This document shows, in pieces, positions 1 to 5,561 of a stretch of 5,561 nucleotides of DNA. The stretch's first letter is position 1. The number at the start of each line of letters is the position of its first letter. The stretch comes from Planctomycetota bacterium (lineage in GTDB: Bacteria > Planctomycetota > Phycisphaerae > UBA1845), in contig JAJRUK010000067.1 of NCBI GenBank assembly GCA_024277835.1, positions 1-5,561 on the forward strand, given 5' to 3'. Below the pieces are notes generated by a model. That model was not told the DNA's origin and made no database searches. It was given only the letters and a program-made list of their open reading frames with translations. The position numbers and the translations under genes were made by a program.

Positions 1-16
1 ACCGACCCGACTGGAG

Positions 17-1711
17 ATGCCTCGCGTGCCAGACCTGTTTTTCACCTTGCCCGACGGACGAACGTTGACCCACCGTCTAGCCCACGGCCCGTCTGTCATC
101 GGTCGTGACACCACATGCGAAATCGTCATTGACGATCCATCCACCTCGCGCCGACACGCACAGCTCACTCCCATCGGCGACAGTTTCGTCGTGAGCGATC
201 TGGACAGCAGAAACGGCACCCTCGTCAACGACGCCGCACCCACGAGCGCCCCTTTGCGCGACGGCGACCGAATCATGGTCGGCGCGGTCCTCGCCCTGTA
301 TCGTGGTGGCGCGTCTGGCACTGGCACAAGCGTCGTCATCGCCGAGGACGAAGGCGCAGTGACCCACGCGACGCGCTACGTCCCCAAGGGTCAAGAGCTG
401 GACCTCTCCCGCCAACGTCTGCAGATGATTTATGATCTGTCTGAACGACTAACGACGCTCCAGGACCGCGACTCACTACTGGAAGAAGCCCTCAGTATCT
501 GTTTCGAGACGCTGCATTTTGAACGAGGCGCAGTGGGAATCAAAAGGAGAGACTCGCGCGCTGTCGATTGGCCTGTCGTCAATAATCTTCGAGGCACGCA
601 GGGCGAGCTAACCATCAGTCGGGGCTTGCTCAAACGGGCCATTGAAAACGGCGAGCGAGCCATCTTTACTGATAGCGGTAACCAAAACATCGACCCGACC
701 GTCAGCATGGTCCAGCAGGGCATTCGCAGTGCGATGTGCGTACCCCTTTTGCAGGGCGAAGAAATCCTCGGCGTCCTCTACGGCGACAGAACAAGCACTT
801 CCACGGCCTACACCAACGAAGACATAGACTTCCTCGCCGCCATCGCGAGGCAAATCACGATCGGTCTGGTGAACGCCCAGCTTCTCGAAGACCAAAAGAG
901 CATGGCCACCCTTCAGCGCGATCTCGACACAGCGAGGAAAATCCAAAACAACCTTTTTCCGCGAAACTTACCGGATGAAGAAGGCCTTTCCGTCGCCGCG
1001 CTCAACGACCCGGGTCGCCGCGTTAGTGGCGATTATTACGACGTCATCACAAGAGAAGACGGCAGGATCGTCGTCGTGGTTGCCGACGTGACCGGTGAAG
1101 GTGTGGCGGCTGCGTTACTCGTCGCCAGTCTCCAGGCCGCCGTCCGTGCCACCATCGACGAAGCAAGCGACCCCGGCAAGCTCCTCTTTCGCTGGAACAA
1201 TCTCATTTACCACAACGCTTCCGAGGGTAAGTTTATCACGTGCCTATTAATGTCCATCGACCCCGCCGCGAAACACATGCGTATGGCAAGCGCAGGCCAC
1301 TGGGGACCGATTGCCATTCGCACAAACGGTGATACCCCGGCAGAGATTGAAGTCGACGCGGGATTCCCGCTTGGTGTCATTGAGGGCGCAGAGTTCCCAA
1401 CTCACAGAGTCGATCTTGGAGACTACCCCGTCACATTGTTTAGCTACACCGACGGCGTCATCGAAGCCATGGACGTTGACGAAAACATGTATGGCAACGA
1501 CCGCCTGATCGCCGCCCTGAAAGAACGAGCCGACGCAACCCCCTCGGCCATCGTCAAGCACATCCGCAAACAGCTAACAATCTTCGCCGGTCCCGCACAA
1601 CAATCAGACGACATCACAATGCTCGCTGTACGACTCAGTGAGAAAGCCGTCTTTGCGAGGCCCGCGCGGTGTACGGCATCGGTTGGTAACTGCGGTATCC
1701 GTCCGCAATAG
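17..1711 (+). CDS. FHA-GAF-PP2C (SpoIIE/RsbU-type) serine/threonine phosphatase
   Basis: A 564-residue cytosolic signalling protein with no signal peptide or membrane segment. The FHA domain (about residues 5-97) keeps the phosphothreonine-binding residues G29-R30, S44-R45-R46-H47 and N66-G67-T68. A GAF sensor domain follows (about 135-290), then a short helical linker with the ARKIQNNLFP motif (306-315) that usually precedes SpoIIE-type phosphatases. The PP2C domain (about 320-540) retains SGDYYD (337-342), ADVTGEG (356-362), SAGH (425-428), YTDGVIEA (477-484) and DDIT (531-534). The metal-binding aspartates are therefore present and the enzyme is probably active. Family members dephosphorylate serine/threonine phosphoproteins such as anti-anti-sigma factors; the substrate here is unknown and no partner-switch gene is adjacent. 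The start is uncertain: GGAG abuts the ATG directly, the frame stays open to the window edge, and a start further upstream is possible. The last 24 residues are a non-conserved tail. Confidence 0.93.
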   Translation: MPRVPDLFFTLPDGRTLTHRLAHGPSVIGRDTTCEIVIDDPSTSRRHAQLTPIGDSFVVSDLDSRNGTLVNDAAPTSAPLRDGDRIMVGAVLALYRGGASGTGTSVVIAEDEGAVTHATRYVPKGQELDLSRQRLQMIYDLSERLTTLQDRDSLLEEALSICFETLHFERGAVGIKRRDSRAVDWPVVNNLRGTQGELTISRGLLKRAIENGERAIFTDSGNQNIDPTVSMVQQGIRSAMCVPLLQGEEILGVLYGDRTSTSTAYTNEDIDFLAAIARQITIGLVNAQLLEDQKSMATLQRDLDTARKIQNNLFPRNLPDEEGLSVAALNDPGRRVSGDYYDVITREDGRIVVVVADVTGEGVAAALLVASLQAAVRATIDEASDPGKLLFRWNNLIYHNASEGKFITCLLMSIDPAAKHMRMASAGHWGPIAIRTNGDTPAEIEVDAGFPLGVIEGAEFPTHRVDLGDYPVTLFSYTDGVIEAMDVDENMYGNDRLIAALKERADATPSAIVKHIRKQLTIFAGPAQQSDDITMLAVRLSEKAVFARPARCTASVGNCGIRPQ

Positions 1712-1745
1712 CAGCGAACACATCTACTTTCAGTCCTTTCGACTC

Positions 1746-1774
1746 TTGTCGATCGTTTCGTAATGGGCTACTAT
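1746..1774 (+). promoter_or_regulatory. Candidate sigma70-type promoter of the GbsR/MarR regulator
   Basis: TTGTCG at 1746-1751 and TACTAT at 1769-1774 are separated by exactly 17 bases, a good match to housekeeping -35 and -10 boxes. Transcription would start near 1781, about 20 bases before the ATG at 1801. It lies in the 89-bp gap after the phosphatase gene, so the regulator can probably be transcribed independently. Assigned by eye from consensus and spacing only. Confidence 0.55.
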
Positions 1775-1791
1775 TTCAGTATCTTCTGAAA
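1774..1791 (+). promoter_or_regulatory. Inverted repeat, possible autoregulatory operator
   Basis: TTTCAG (1774-1779) and CTGAAA (1786-1791) form a perfect 6-bp inverted repeat around a 6-base spacer. It runs from the last base of the candidate -10 box across the predicted start of transcription and into the ribosome-binding region. A dimeric MarR-type protein bound here would block its own promoter, as is common in that superfamily. The operator role is inferred from position and symmetry. A lone TTTCAGT also occurs at 1728-1734. Confidence 0.4.
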
Positions 1792-1800
1792 GGTCTACCC

Positions 1801-2346
1801 ATGCGTGAAAACCCGCTTGAACAGGCAAGGCTCCTCTTCATCAGACGCTGGGGTGAGATGGCAGCTAGCTGGGGAATTAGTCGGACGATGGCTGAGATCC
1901 ACGCCTTGCTCTACCTCGCCCCGGAACCGCTTTGCACGGACGACGTGATGGAGCAGCTTGAGGTCTCGCGGGGGAGTGCGAGCACGAATCTCCGTCAGCT
2001 TGAGAACTGGGCGCTGGTCTTTCGCATCCACCGTCGCAACGATCGCAAGGAGTATTTTGAGGCGGAGACCGACGTCTGGCAGATGTTCGAGATCATCATC
2101 CGCGAGCGCCGTCGCCGCGAAGTGCAGCCAATCGTCGAAACCATCGAGCGATGCTTGACGCTTGTGGAAGATGGTCGGGGCAAGAGCGGTGCGGGTGGGC
2201 CGGCGGACGTGGACGCATTCAAGAAGCGTTTCACTGAGATTCGTGACTTCACTGAGGCGATGAACGGCGTGTTCAACTTGGTTAGCAAAGCGGGTCGGCT
2301 GGGTCTCAAGCCGCTGGCGAAGCAGCTTGCTCGGTTGGCGCGGTAG
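1801..2346 (+). CDS. GbsR/MarR-family winged-helix transcriptional regulator
   Basis: A 181-residue cytosolic DNA-binding protein. The N-terminal part (residues 8-90) has the GbsR-like pattern: a helix with FIRRWGEMAASWGISRTMAEIHALLYL (13-39), a helix-turn-helix whose recognition helix spans about 55-70 (VSRGSASTNLRQLENW), and a basic wing at 76-86 (IHRRNDRKEYF). The rest is helical, fitting a dimerisation region, with a basic tail. GbsR relatives are repressors, classically of osmoprotectant genes, but no such genes are present here and the ligand and targets are unknown. The start is supported by AAAGG at 1789-1793, 7 bases before the ATG, and by the promoter upstream. It has its own promoter candidate with an overlapping palindrome, which suggests autoregulation. 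The next gene is 236 bp downstream, so a shared operon is not evident. Confidence 0.88.
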   Translation: MRENPLEQARLLFIRRWGEMAASWGISRTMAEIHALLYLAPEPLCTDDVMEQLEVSRGSASTNLRQLENWALVFRIHRRNDRKEYFEAETDVWQMFEIIIRERRRREVQPIVETIERCLTLVEDGRGKSGAGGPADVDAFKKRFTEIRDFTEAMNGVFNLVSKAGRLGLKPLAKQLARLAR

Positions 2347-2434
2347 GGGGGCGTCTGGCAGTCGGGGGTTGCACTGTTTGCTTTTTGTGGTGGGCTGGAT
2401 GCTTGGTTGGTGCGTCCTTGTGTTCGATTGTCCG

Positions 2435-2452
2435 CGCAGGCTGAAGCCTGCG
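2435..2452. repeat. GC-rich perfect hairpin, REP-like intergenic palindrome
   Basis: CGCAGGC (2435-2441) and GCCTGCG (2446-2452) pair perfectly over 7 bp around a TGAA loop. It sits in the 236-bp gap between the regulator and the membrane protein gene. No T-tract follows (the next bases are GCTCGGGG), so it does not look like an intrinsic terminator. Its shape and intergenic position resemble REP-type palindromes that recur through bacterial genomes, but only one copy is in this window, so dispersal is inferred. Confidence 0.5.
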
Positions 2453-2568
2453 GCTCGGGGTGGGTTGCAACTCTGAAATATCCTCGCCTATCCCGCGAAT
2501 ACCCTTCCAGAACAAAACTCTGCCACTTGACGAACGGGCGTTACCGTACGCGGGAGGCGGTTTTCTCG

Positions 2569-2574
2569 AAGGAG
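2569..2574 (+). promoter_or_regulatory. Shine-Dalgarno site fixing the start at 2583
   Basis: AAGGAG lies 8 bases before the ATG at 2583. An in-frame ATG at 2460 would add 41 residues, but it sits just after the GC-rich hairpin, has no comparable site, and its added sequence does not resemble a protein N-terminus before the membrane segment. This site decides for 2583. Confidence 0.75.
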
Positions 2575-2582
2575 TGATCGCA

Positions 2583-3176
2583 ATGAGTCACCAATCAACA
2601 CGCATGTCGCCACTGACGGCGCTTTTTCTGGGCGTTTTCGGCGTCGGAGCCGTCGCGATCGCGTCGGTGACCTCAACGGTGATCTACGGTTTGAGCATCG
2701 TAGACGGCAAGGCGTCAACGCTGATCGGGCTGGCTGAGAACACCGTCACAAGCCTGCCAGAAATCATTGAATCGCTCCCGCCGGTCTTGGCGGATGTTTT
2801 CCACGATCGCCGCGCACCGGAATACATGGACAGCGTCGAGGTTCAGGTTCGATTCGTGTCTGACACGGATTCGCAAACAGTCCGCCCGGTGCTGACCGTG
2901 ACCAACAAGGGCGATCAGGTCGTTTCGATGCTTGCAGTTCGGGTGGCTGCTTTCGGGGAGGCGAAGGTGCCGCTTCGCGACTGGACGGCGATGGTCGCGA
3001 CGCCGCTTGCAATTGAAGACGACGTTCCCGGCCCGCTTTTTCCGGGCAAGACGAGGCACATGGTGCTGAGTCGGTCGCACAATCTTTACGGTGAGTTGAG
3101 CGATGACAACGGGGCTGCGGTTGAAGTCTCCGAGATTCGCGTTTGGACGCCCGATGAACCTGCGAAACCGCTTTGA
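2583..3176 (+). CDS. Single-pass membrane-anchored protein of unknown function
   Basis: A 197-residue protein that I do not recognise. A short polar, basic N-terminus (residues 1-8) precedes a hydrophobic segment at about 11-40 (LTALFLGVFGVGAVAIASV and onward), which fits a membrane anchor with the C-terminal part outside the cytoplasm. Residues 41-80 look helical. Residues 83-190 are rich in alternating hydrophobic strands (VEVQVRFV, RPVLTVTNKG, MLAVRVAAF, VEVSEIRVW), consistent with a small beta-sandwich domain. The VTNKGDQVV stretch recalls extracellular immunoglobulin-like or FxLYD-type folds, but that is only a resemblance. No catalytic motif is visible. It is flanked by gaps of more than 200 bp on both sides and seems to be transcribed alone. 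A weak promoter candidate upstream is TTGCAA (2465-2470) and TATCCC (2489-2494), 18 bases apart. Confidence 0.75.
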   Translation: MSHQSTRMSPLTALFLGVFGVGAVAIASVTSTVIYGLSIVDGKASTLIGLAENTVTSLPEIIESLPPVLADVFHDRRAPEYMDSVEVQVRFVSDTDSQTVRPVLTVTNKGDQVVSMLAVRVAAFGEAKVPLRDWTAMVATPLAIEDDVPGPLFPGKTRHMVLSRSHNLYGELSDDNGAAVEVSEIRVWTPDEPAKPL

Positions 3177-3202
3177 CGCTCCGTCCGCGACAAGAGACTG
3201 AC

Positions 3203-3271
3203 GGGTGCCTCTGGCAGCTTGCTGTCAGTGCCGCCGGTCGCCACAGCGGCGGGCAAGTCGCCAAGTGGCAC
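3203..3271. repeat. Pair of REP-like hairpins in opposite orientation
   Basis: The first unit (3203-3232) begins GGGTGCC and forms a hairpin from CTGGCAG (3211-3217) and CTGTCAG (3222-3228) around CTTG, with one G-U pair. The second unit, read on the minus strand from 3271, begins GTGCCAC and forms a hairpin from CCAC and GGCG (3241-3244, 3248-3251) with CGCC and GTGG (3259-3262, 3265-3268). Both units thus carry GTGCC-type heads at their outer ends, an inverted layout like bacterial interspersed mosaic elements. They fill the gap after the membrane protein gene. Membership of a dispersed family is inferred. Confidence 0.4.
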
Positions 3272-3280
3272 ACGCTTTTT
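3241..3280 (+). terminator. Possible intrinsic terminator after the membrane protein gene
   Basis: The imperfect hairpin at 3241-3268 (outer CCAC/GTGG, inner GGCG/CGCC, small internal loop) is followed 7 bases later by a run of five T (3276-3280). It lies about 65 bp after the stop codon at 3174-3176. The gap between stem and T-run and the internal loop make this weaker than a textbook terminator; the hairpin may simply be a REP-like repeat. Confidence 0.3.
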
Positions 3281-3309
3281 CGTTGCGCCGACCTGACCTT
3301 TTCCTACGT

Positions 3310-3338
3310 TTGCTTCGCGTTCGCATTCCGTCTACATT
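3310..3338 (+). promoter_or_regulatory. Candidate sigma70-type promoter of the M16 peptidase operon
   Basis: TTGCTT at 3310-3315 and TACATT at 3333-3338 are spaced by 17 bases. A transcript starting near 3345 would have a leader of about 45 bases before the ATG at 3390. It is the best match in the gap and lies downstream of the possible terminator, as expected for a new transcription unit. Assigned by eye. Confidence 0.4.
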
Positions 3339-3375
3339 CTCCGCCTTGGTGTGGTTGGTCCGCGCCCGGTTTGTC

Positions 3376-3380
3376 AGGAG
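3376..3380 (+). promoter_or_regulatory. Shine-Dalgarno site fixing the M16 start at 3390
   Basis: AGGAG lies 9 bases before the ATG at 3390. The in-frame ATG at 3351 would place 13 extra non-hydrophobic residues ahead of the signal peptide and has no such site. The ATG at 3408 is a less likely alternative. Confidence 0.7.
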
Positions 3381-3389
3381 AATGTTGGT

Positions 3390-3857
3390 ATGACGCATCG
3401 AAGAAACATGAAGCATCCCTGCGGGATCGCGATCTCAACCACGCTGCTCGTCCTCGGTGGACTTAGCCAGGCGGCGACCGCTGCGGGCGTGAAGCCAAGG
3501 ATCGAAACGCTCGACAACGGGTTGAAGCTCATCCTCGTTGAGCGTCACGAGCAGCCAACGGTGTCCGGTTGCATCGTGTACGACGTTGGCTCGGTGAACG
3601 ACCCGGCGGGACAAAGCGGGATCGCCCACCTTTTCGAGCACATGCTTTTCAAAGGCTCGCGTACGATCGGTACGACGAACTTCGAAGCCGAACGACCCAT
3701 CATCGAGAAGCAAGAAGCGCTTCGCGTTCGCATGAACGCCGAGATGGATCGCATGAGGCTTATGAAACGTCGCGGTAAAATCGCCGACGTCCTCGACCCC
3801 AACGAATGGACGCCGGAATACGCGGCCATGAAAAAGGAGTTCGACAAGCTCATCTAA
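3390..3857 (+). CDS. N-terminal fragment of the interrupted M16 peptidase
   Basis: If the TAA at 3855-3857 is read as a stop, translation yields 155 residues: the signal peptide, the first strands of the M16 fold (IETLDNGLKLILVERHE, 38-54), the HLFEH motif (80-84) and about half of a helical insertion. It lacks the third zinc ligand and most of the domain, so it should be neither stable nor active alone. Usual M16B proteins are about 420-480 residues. A conventional gene caller would probably report this as its own gene. Confidence 0.6.
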   Translation: MTHRRNMKHPCGIAISTTLLVLGGLSQAATAAGVKPRIETLDNGLKLILVERHEQPTVSGCIVYDVGSVNDPAGQSGIAHLFEHMLFKGSRTIGTTNFEAERPIIEKQEALRVRMNAEMDRMRLMKRRGKIADVLDPNEWTPEYAAMKKEFDKLI

Positions 3858-4016
3858 GAGCAGCGACCGTTCATCAAGAACAACGAGCTGTTCAATCTGT
3901 ACACGACCAACGGCGGTGCGGGGCTAAATGCTGGCACGTCCGACGATTTCACGATCTACTTCGTCCAACTCCCCGCCAATAAGACGGAGCTGTTCTTCTG
4001 GCTTGAGTCCGATCGG

Positions 4017-5198
4017 ATGCAGGGCGGGATCATGCGTGAGTTCTACACCGAGCGCGACAACGTTCGCGAAGAGCGTCGCCTTCGCACGGAGAGCACGCCG
4101 ACGGGCAAGTTCCGCGAAGCGTTCGAGGCGCTTTTCTGGCAGTCGCATCCTTATGGGATTCCGACGCTCGGTTGGGCGTCCGAGGTCGAGTCGATTACCG
4201 CACAAGACTGCCGCGACTTTTATAAAATTTACTACGCGCCGAACAACGCTCGCCTTGTCCTCGTGGGCGACTTCGATTCCGATGAGGTCATCGCAATGGC
4301 CAAGAAGTACTTCGGGCGGATTCCTCGAGGCGAAACCCCTCCGCGACCGGTCATTACGGAAGAACCGAAACCAATCGCTGAGCGCCGCATGATCGCCGAG
4401 GCAGAGACCAACCCTCGTGTGCAGATTCGTTTTCGAGGCGTCGCGATGGGGCACACCGATGAAGCAGCCCTCGATATCGCAGCACAGCTTCTCTCGGGAA
4501 AGACCGGTCGACTTTACAAGCGTCTGGTGACCAAAGAAGAGGCGGCGATGGGGCGACCCCGGGCCAATAACTCAACTCAGAAGTACGCTGGTTATTTTGA
4601 GCTAAGCGCTACCGTCAAAGAAGGTCATACGCCCGAAGATGTTGAGAAGATGATCCTCGAGGAGGTGGCCAAGCTCCGCGACGGCGACATCACGGACTAC
4701 GAGTTGCAAAAGGTTAAGAACCAGGTTCTTGCGGGTTCTATCCAAAGACTTCGCAACAACACGGGGTTGATGTTTCAGCTCGCGCTTCTGGATACCTGGT
4801 ACAAGTGGGATCATATCAACGAGTCGACGGATCTCATGCTGGCGATCACCGCGGACGACGTGAAGCGGGTGGCTGCGGAGTACTTCGATCCAAAGACAAA
4901 AACCGTCGCGATTTATCACACCAAGGCAAGCGAGGGGACGGCTGAACAAGCAGACCCTGAGTTGGAGGCGATGCTCGCGGACATGCCCGAAGAAGCGCAT
5001 GGTCAGATTCGCGGCGCGATCAAGCGAATCGTCAGTTCTAAAGACCTACAAAAATTAGAGATGCAGATCAAGGTGATGGAAGACGCACTTGCGTCGGGTC
5101 AAGTACCCGAGCAGCAGGCGAAGATGTTCGAATACATGCTCAACGCGATGAAGAAGCGCGCCGGCGAGCTTAAAGGTTCCAGCAAGGAGTCCAACTAA
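4017..5198 (+). CDS. C-terminal fragment of the interrupted M16 peptidase
   Basis: The same frame as the fragment upstream, 393 residues from the first in-frame ATG after the stop. No GTG or TTG occurs in frame between 3858 and 4017, and the ATG has no convincing ribosome-binding site. Family-like sequence already begins at 3858 (EQRPFIKNNELFNLYTTNGG), so this ATG lies inside the domain and is not a natural start. The fragment holds the zinc ligand glutamate, the rest of the first M16 domain, the whole second domain and the helical tail, but no HxxEH and no signal peptide. Efficient expression by restart is therefore doubtful. Confidence 0.5.
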   Translation: MQGGIMREFYTERDNVREERRLRTESTPTGKFREAFEALFWQSHPYGIPTLGWASEVESITAQDCRDFYKIYYAPNNARLVLVGDFDSDEVIAMAKKYFGRIPRGETPPRPVITEEPKPIAERRMIAEAETNPRVQIRFRGVAMGHTDEAALDIAAQLLSGKTGRLYKRLVTKEEAAMGRPRANNSTQKYAGYFELSATVKEGHTPEDVEKMILEEVAKLRDGDITDYELQKVKNQVLAGSIQRLRNNTGLMFQLALLDTWYKWDHINESTDLMLAITADDVKRVAAEYFDPKTKTVAIYHTKASEGTAEQADPELEAMLADMPEEAHGQIRGAIKRIVSSKDLQKLEMQIKVMEDALASGQVPEQQAKMFEYMLNAMKKRAGELKGSSKESN

Positions 5199-5199
5199 G

Positions 5200-5561
5200 A
5201 TGCGTATTACTACCATAGCTATTCTCGGCGGCATTGCTGCATTGTCTTGTGTCGCGTTCGCACGCGCGGGCGACGCGATCCCGGATCATCCAGAAAAACT
5301 CGTTTACCCCGGGATTGATTTCAAGCTTCCCCCCGCGTCCGAACTTCGTACGGAACTCTCGAACGGGATCGTCGTCTACATCGCCGAAGACCGCATGCTC
5401 CCCACGTTTGATCTGACGATCACGTTACGCGCAGCCGGGGCTTTCGATCCGGAGGATAAAACGGGTCTCGCGTCGCTCACCGGCGAGCAAATGCGAGACG
5501 GCGGAACGCAAGACCTGACTCCTGAAGAGCTGGATGAGAAGATCGAGTTCCTCGCGGCACG
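5200..5561 (+). CDS. M16-family peptidase-like protein, probable non-catalytic subunit (partial, runs off the window)
   Basis: The first 120 codons are present. The start is supported by AAGGAG at 5184-5189, 10 bases before the ATG, inside the end of the previous gene. The one-base gap to the stop at 5196-5198 implies translational coupling in one operon. A Sec-type signal peptide (residues 1-23, ARA cleavage site at 21-23) points to the periplasm; C17 is not in a good lipobox. The M16 N-terminal strands follow (ELSNGIVVYIAEDRMLPTFDLTITLRAAGAFD, about 52-83). Where the active site should be, the protein reads GLASLTGEQM (89-98), so both zinc-binding histidines are missing. In known bacterial M16 pairs, one subunit keeps HxxEH and the partner loses it, so this is likely the non-catalytic partner of the gene before it. 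The second half cannot be seen. Confidence 0.85.
   Translation, partial: MRITTIAILGGIAALSCVAFARAGDAIPDHPEKLVYPGIDFKLPPASELRTELSNGIVVYIAEDRMLPTFDLTITLRAAGAFDPEDKTGLASLTGEQMRDGGTQDLTPEELDEKIEFLAA

Larger units (their letters stand above)
3390..5198 (+). pseudogene. M16 zinc metallopeptidase (pitrilysin/insulinase family), catalytic subunit, interrupted by in-frame TAA
   Basis: One continuous reading frame of 602 codons encodes an M16 peptidase apart from a single TAA at codon 156 (3855-3857). A Sec-type signal peptide (residues 1 to about 31, hydrophobic core near 11-26, ATA site at 29-31) indicates export. The zinc site is HLFEH (H80, E83, H84), and after the stop the ERDNVREE motif supplies E221 and the third ligand E228. 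The FYKIYYAPNNA stretch (277-287) and GRLYKRLV (373-380) are typical of the family, with the second M16 domain at about 325-510. The distance from H84 to E228 is 144 residues, against about 77 in pitrilysin, so a helical insertion of about 65 residues lies between, and the stop falls inside it. A charged helical tail (520-602) makes it longer than usual. Both sides of the stop are well conserved, so the lesion is recent, a sequence error or, less likely, recoded. Confidence 0.85.

Noticed and set aside
1740..1751. CGAC-TCTT-GTCG hairpin after the phosphatase gene as a terminator
   Set aside because: The 4-bp stem has no T-tract directly after it and overlaps the -35 box of a better-supported promoter.
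2359..2386. Terminator after the GbsR-type gene, from CAGT (2359-2362), ACTG (2373-2376) and the T-run at 2382-2386
   Set aside because: The stem has only 4 bp with a 10-base loop and is separated from the T-run, too weak to call.
2460..2582. N-terminal extension of the membrane protein to the ATG at 2460
   Set aside because: The upstream ATG has no ribosome-binding site and follows the hairpin directly, while AAGGAG sits at the right distance before 2583.
2764..3273. Minus-strand open frame of 169 codons opposite the membrane protein gene
   Set aside because: Its translation is of low complexity, rich in Arg, Pro and Ser, with no domain signal. The plus-strand frame has a ribosome-binding site and a membrane segment.
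3855..3857. Genome-wide reassignment of TAA as a sense codon
   Set aside because: TAA ends the same frame at 5196-5198, directly before a properly spaced next start, so it works as a stop here.
3855..3857. Frameshift as the cause of the split M16 gene
   Set aside because: Conserved sequence before and after the stop is in the same frame with no lost or gained bases apparent, so a point change in one codon explains it.
3924..4454. Minus-strand open frame of 176 codons opposite the M16 gene
   Set aside because: It is antisense to strongly conserved M16 sequence and has no recognisable motif, so it is a shadow of that coding region.

Overview
The window looks like chromosomal DNA of a moderately GC-rich, Gram-negative-type bacterium. 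Three things suggest Planctomycetota, possibly a Phycisphaerae-like lineage: an FHA-GAF-PP2C phosphatase, M16 peptidases with a long helical insertion after HxxEH, and GC-rich palindromic repeats between genes. This is inference from gene style; no rRNA or other phylogenetic marker is present. All recognisable genes lie on the plus strand. TAA, TAG and TGA each end a gene here, so the code appears standard.

Layout. Positions 17-1711 encode a signalling protein with FHA, GAF and SpoIIE/RsbU-type PP2C phosphatase domains. After an 89-bp gap with a good sigma70-like promoter and an overlapping perfect inverted repeat comes a GbsR/MarR-family regulator (1801-2346). A 236-bp gap with a perfect GC-rich hairpin follows. 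Next is a 197-residue membrane-anchored protein of unknown function (2583-3176). The next gap holds two REP-like hairpins in opposite orientation, a possible terminator and a promoter candidate. From 3390 there is a two-gene M16 zinc-peptidase operon. The first gene carries the HxxEH site but is broken by one in-frame TAA (3855-3857) before continuing without further stops to 5198. The second gene (5200 to the window edge) is an M16 paralogue that has lost HxxEH.

How they fit together. The two M16 genes, with Sec-type signal peptides and a one-base gap, look like a catalytic plus non-catalytic pair that would assemble into an exported peptidase. The TAA separates HxxEH from the third zinc ligand, so neither fragment alone could be an active enzyme. 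The other genes are apparently single transcription units with no obvious functional link to the peptidases.

The observation most worth checking is the in-frame stop: real allele, sequencing error or recoding. I see no CRISPR array, mobile element, RNA gene or clear new multi-gene system.
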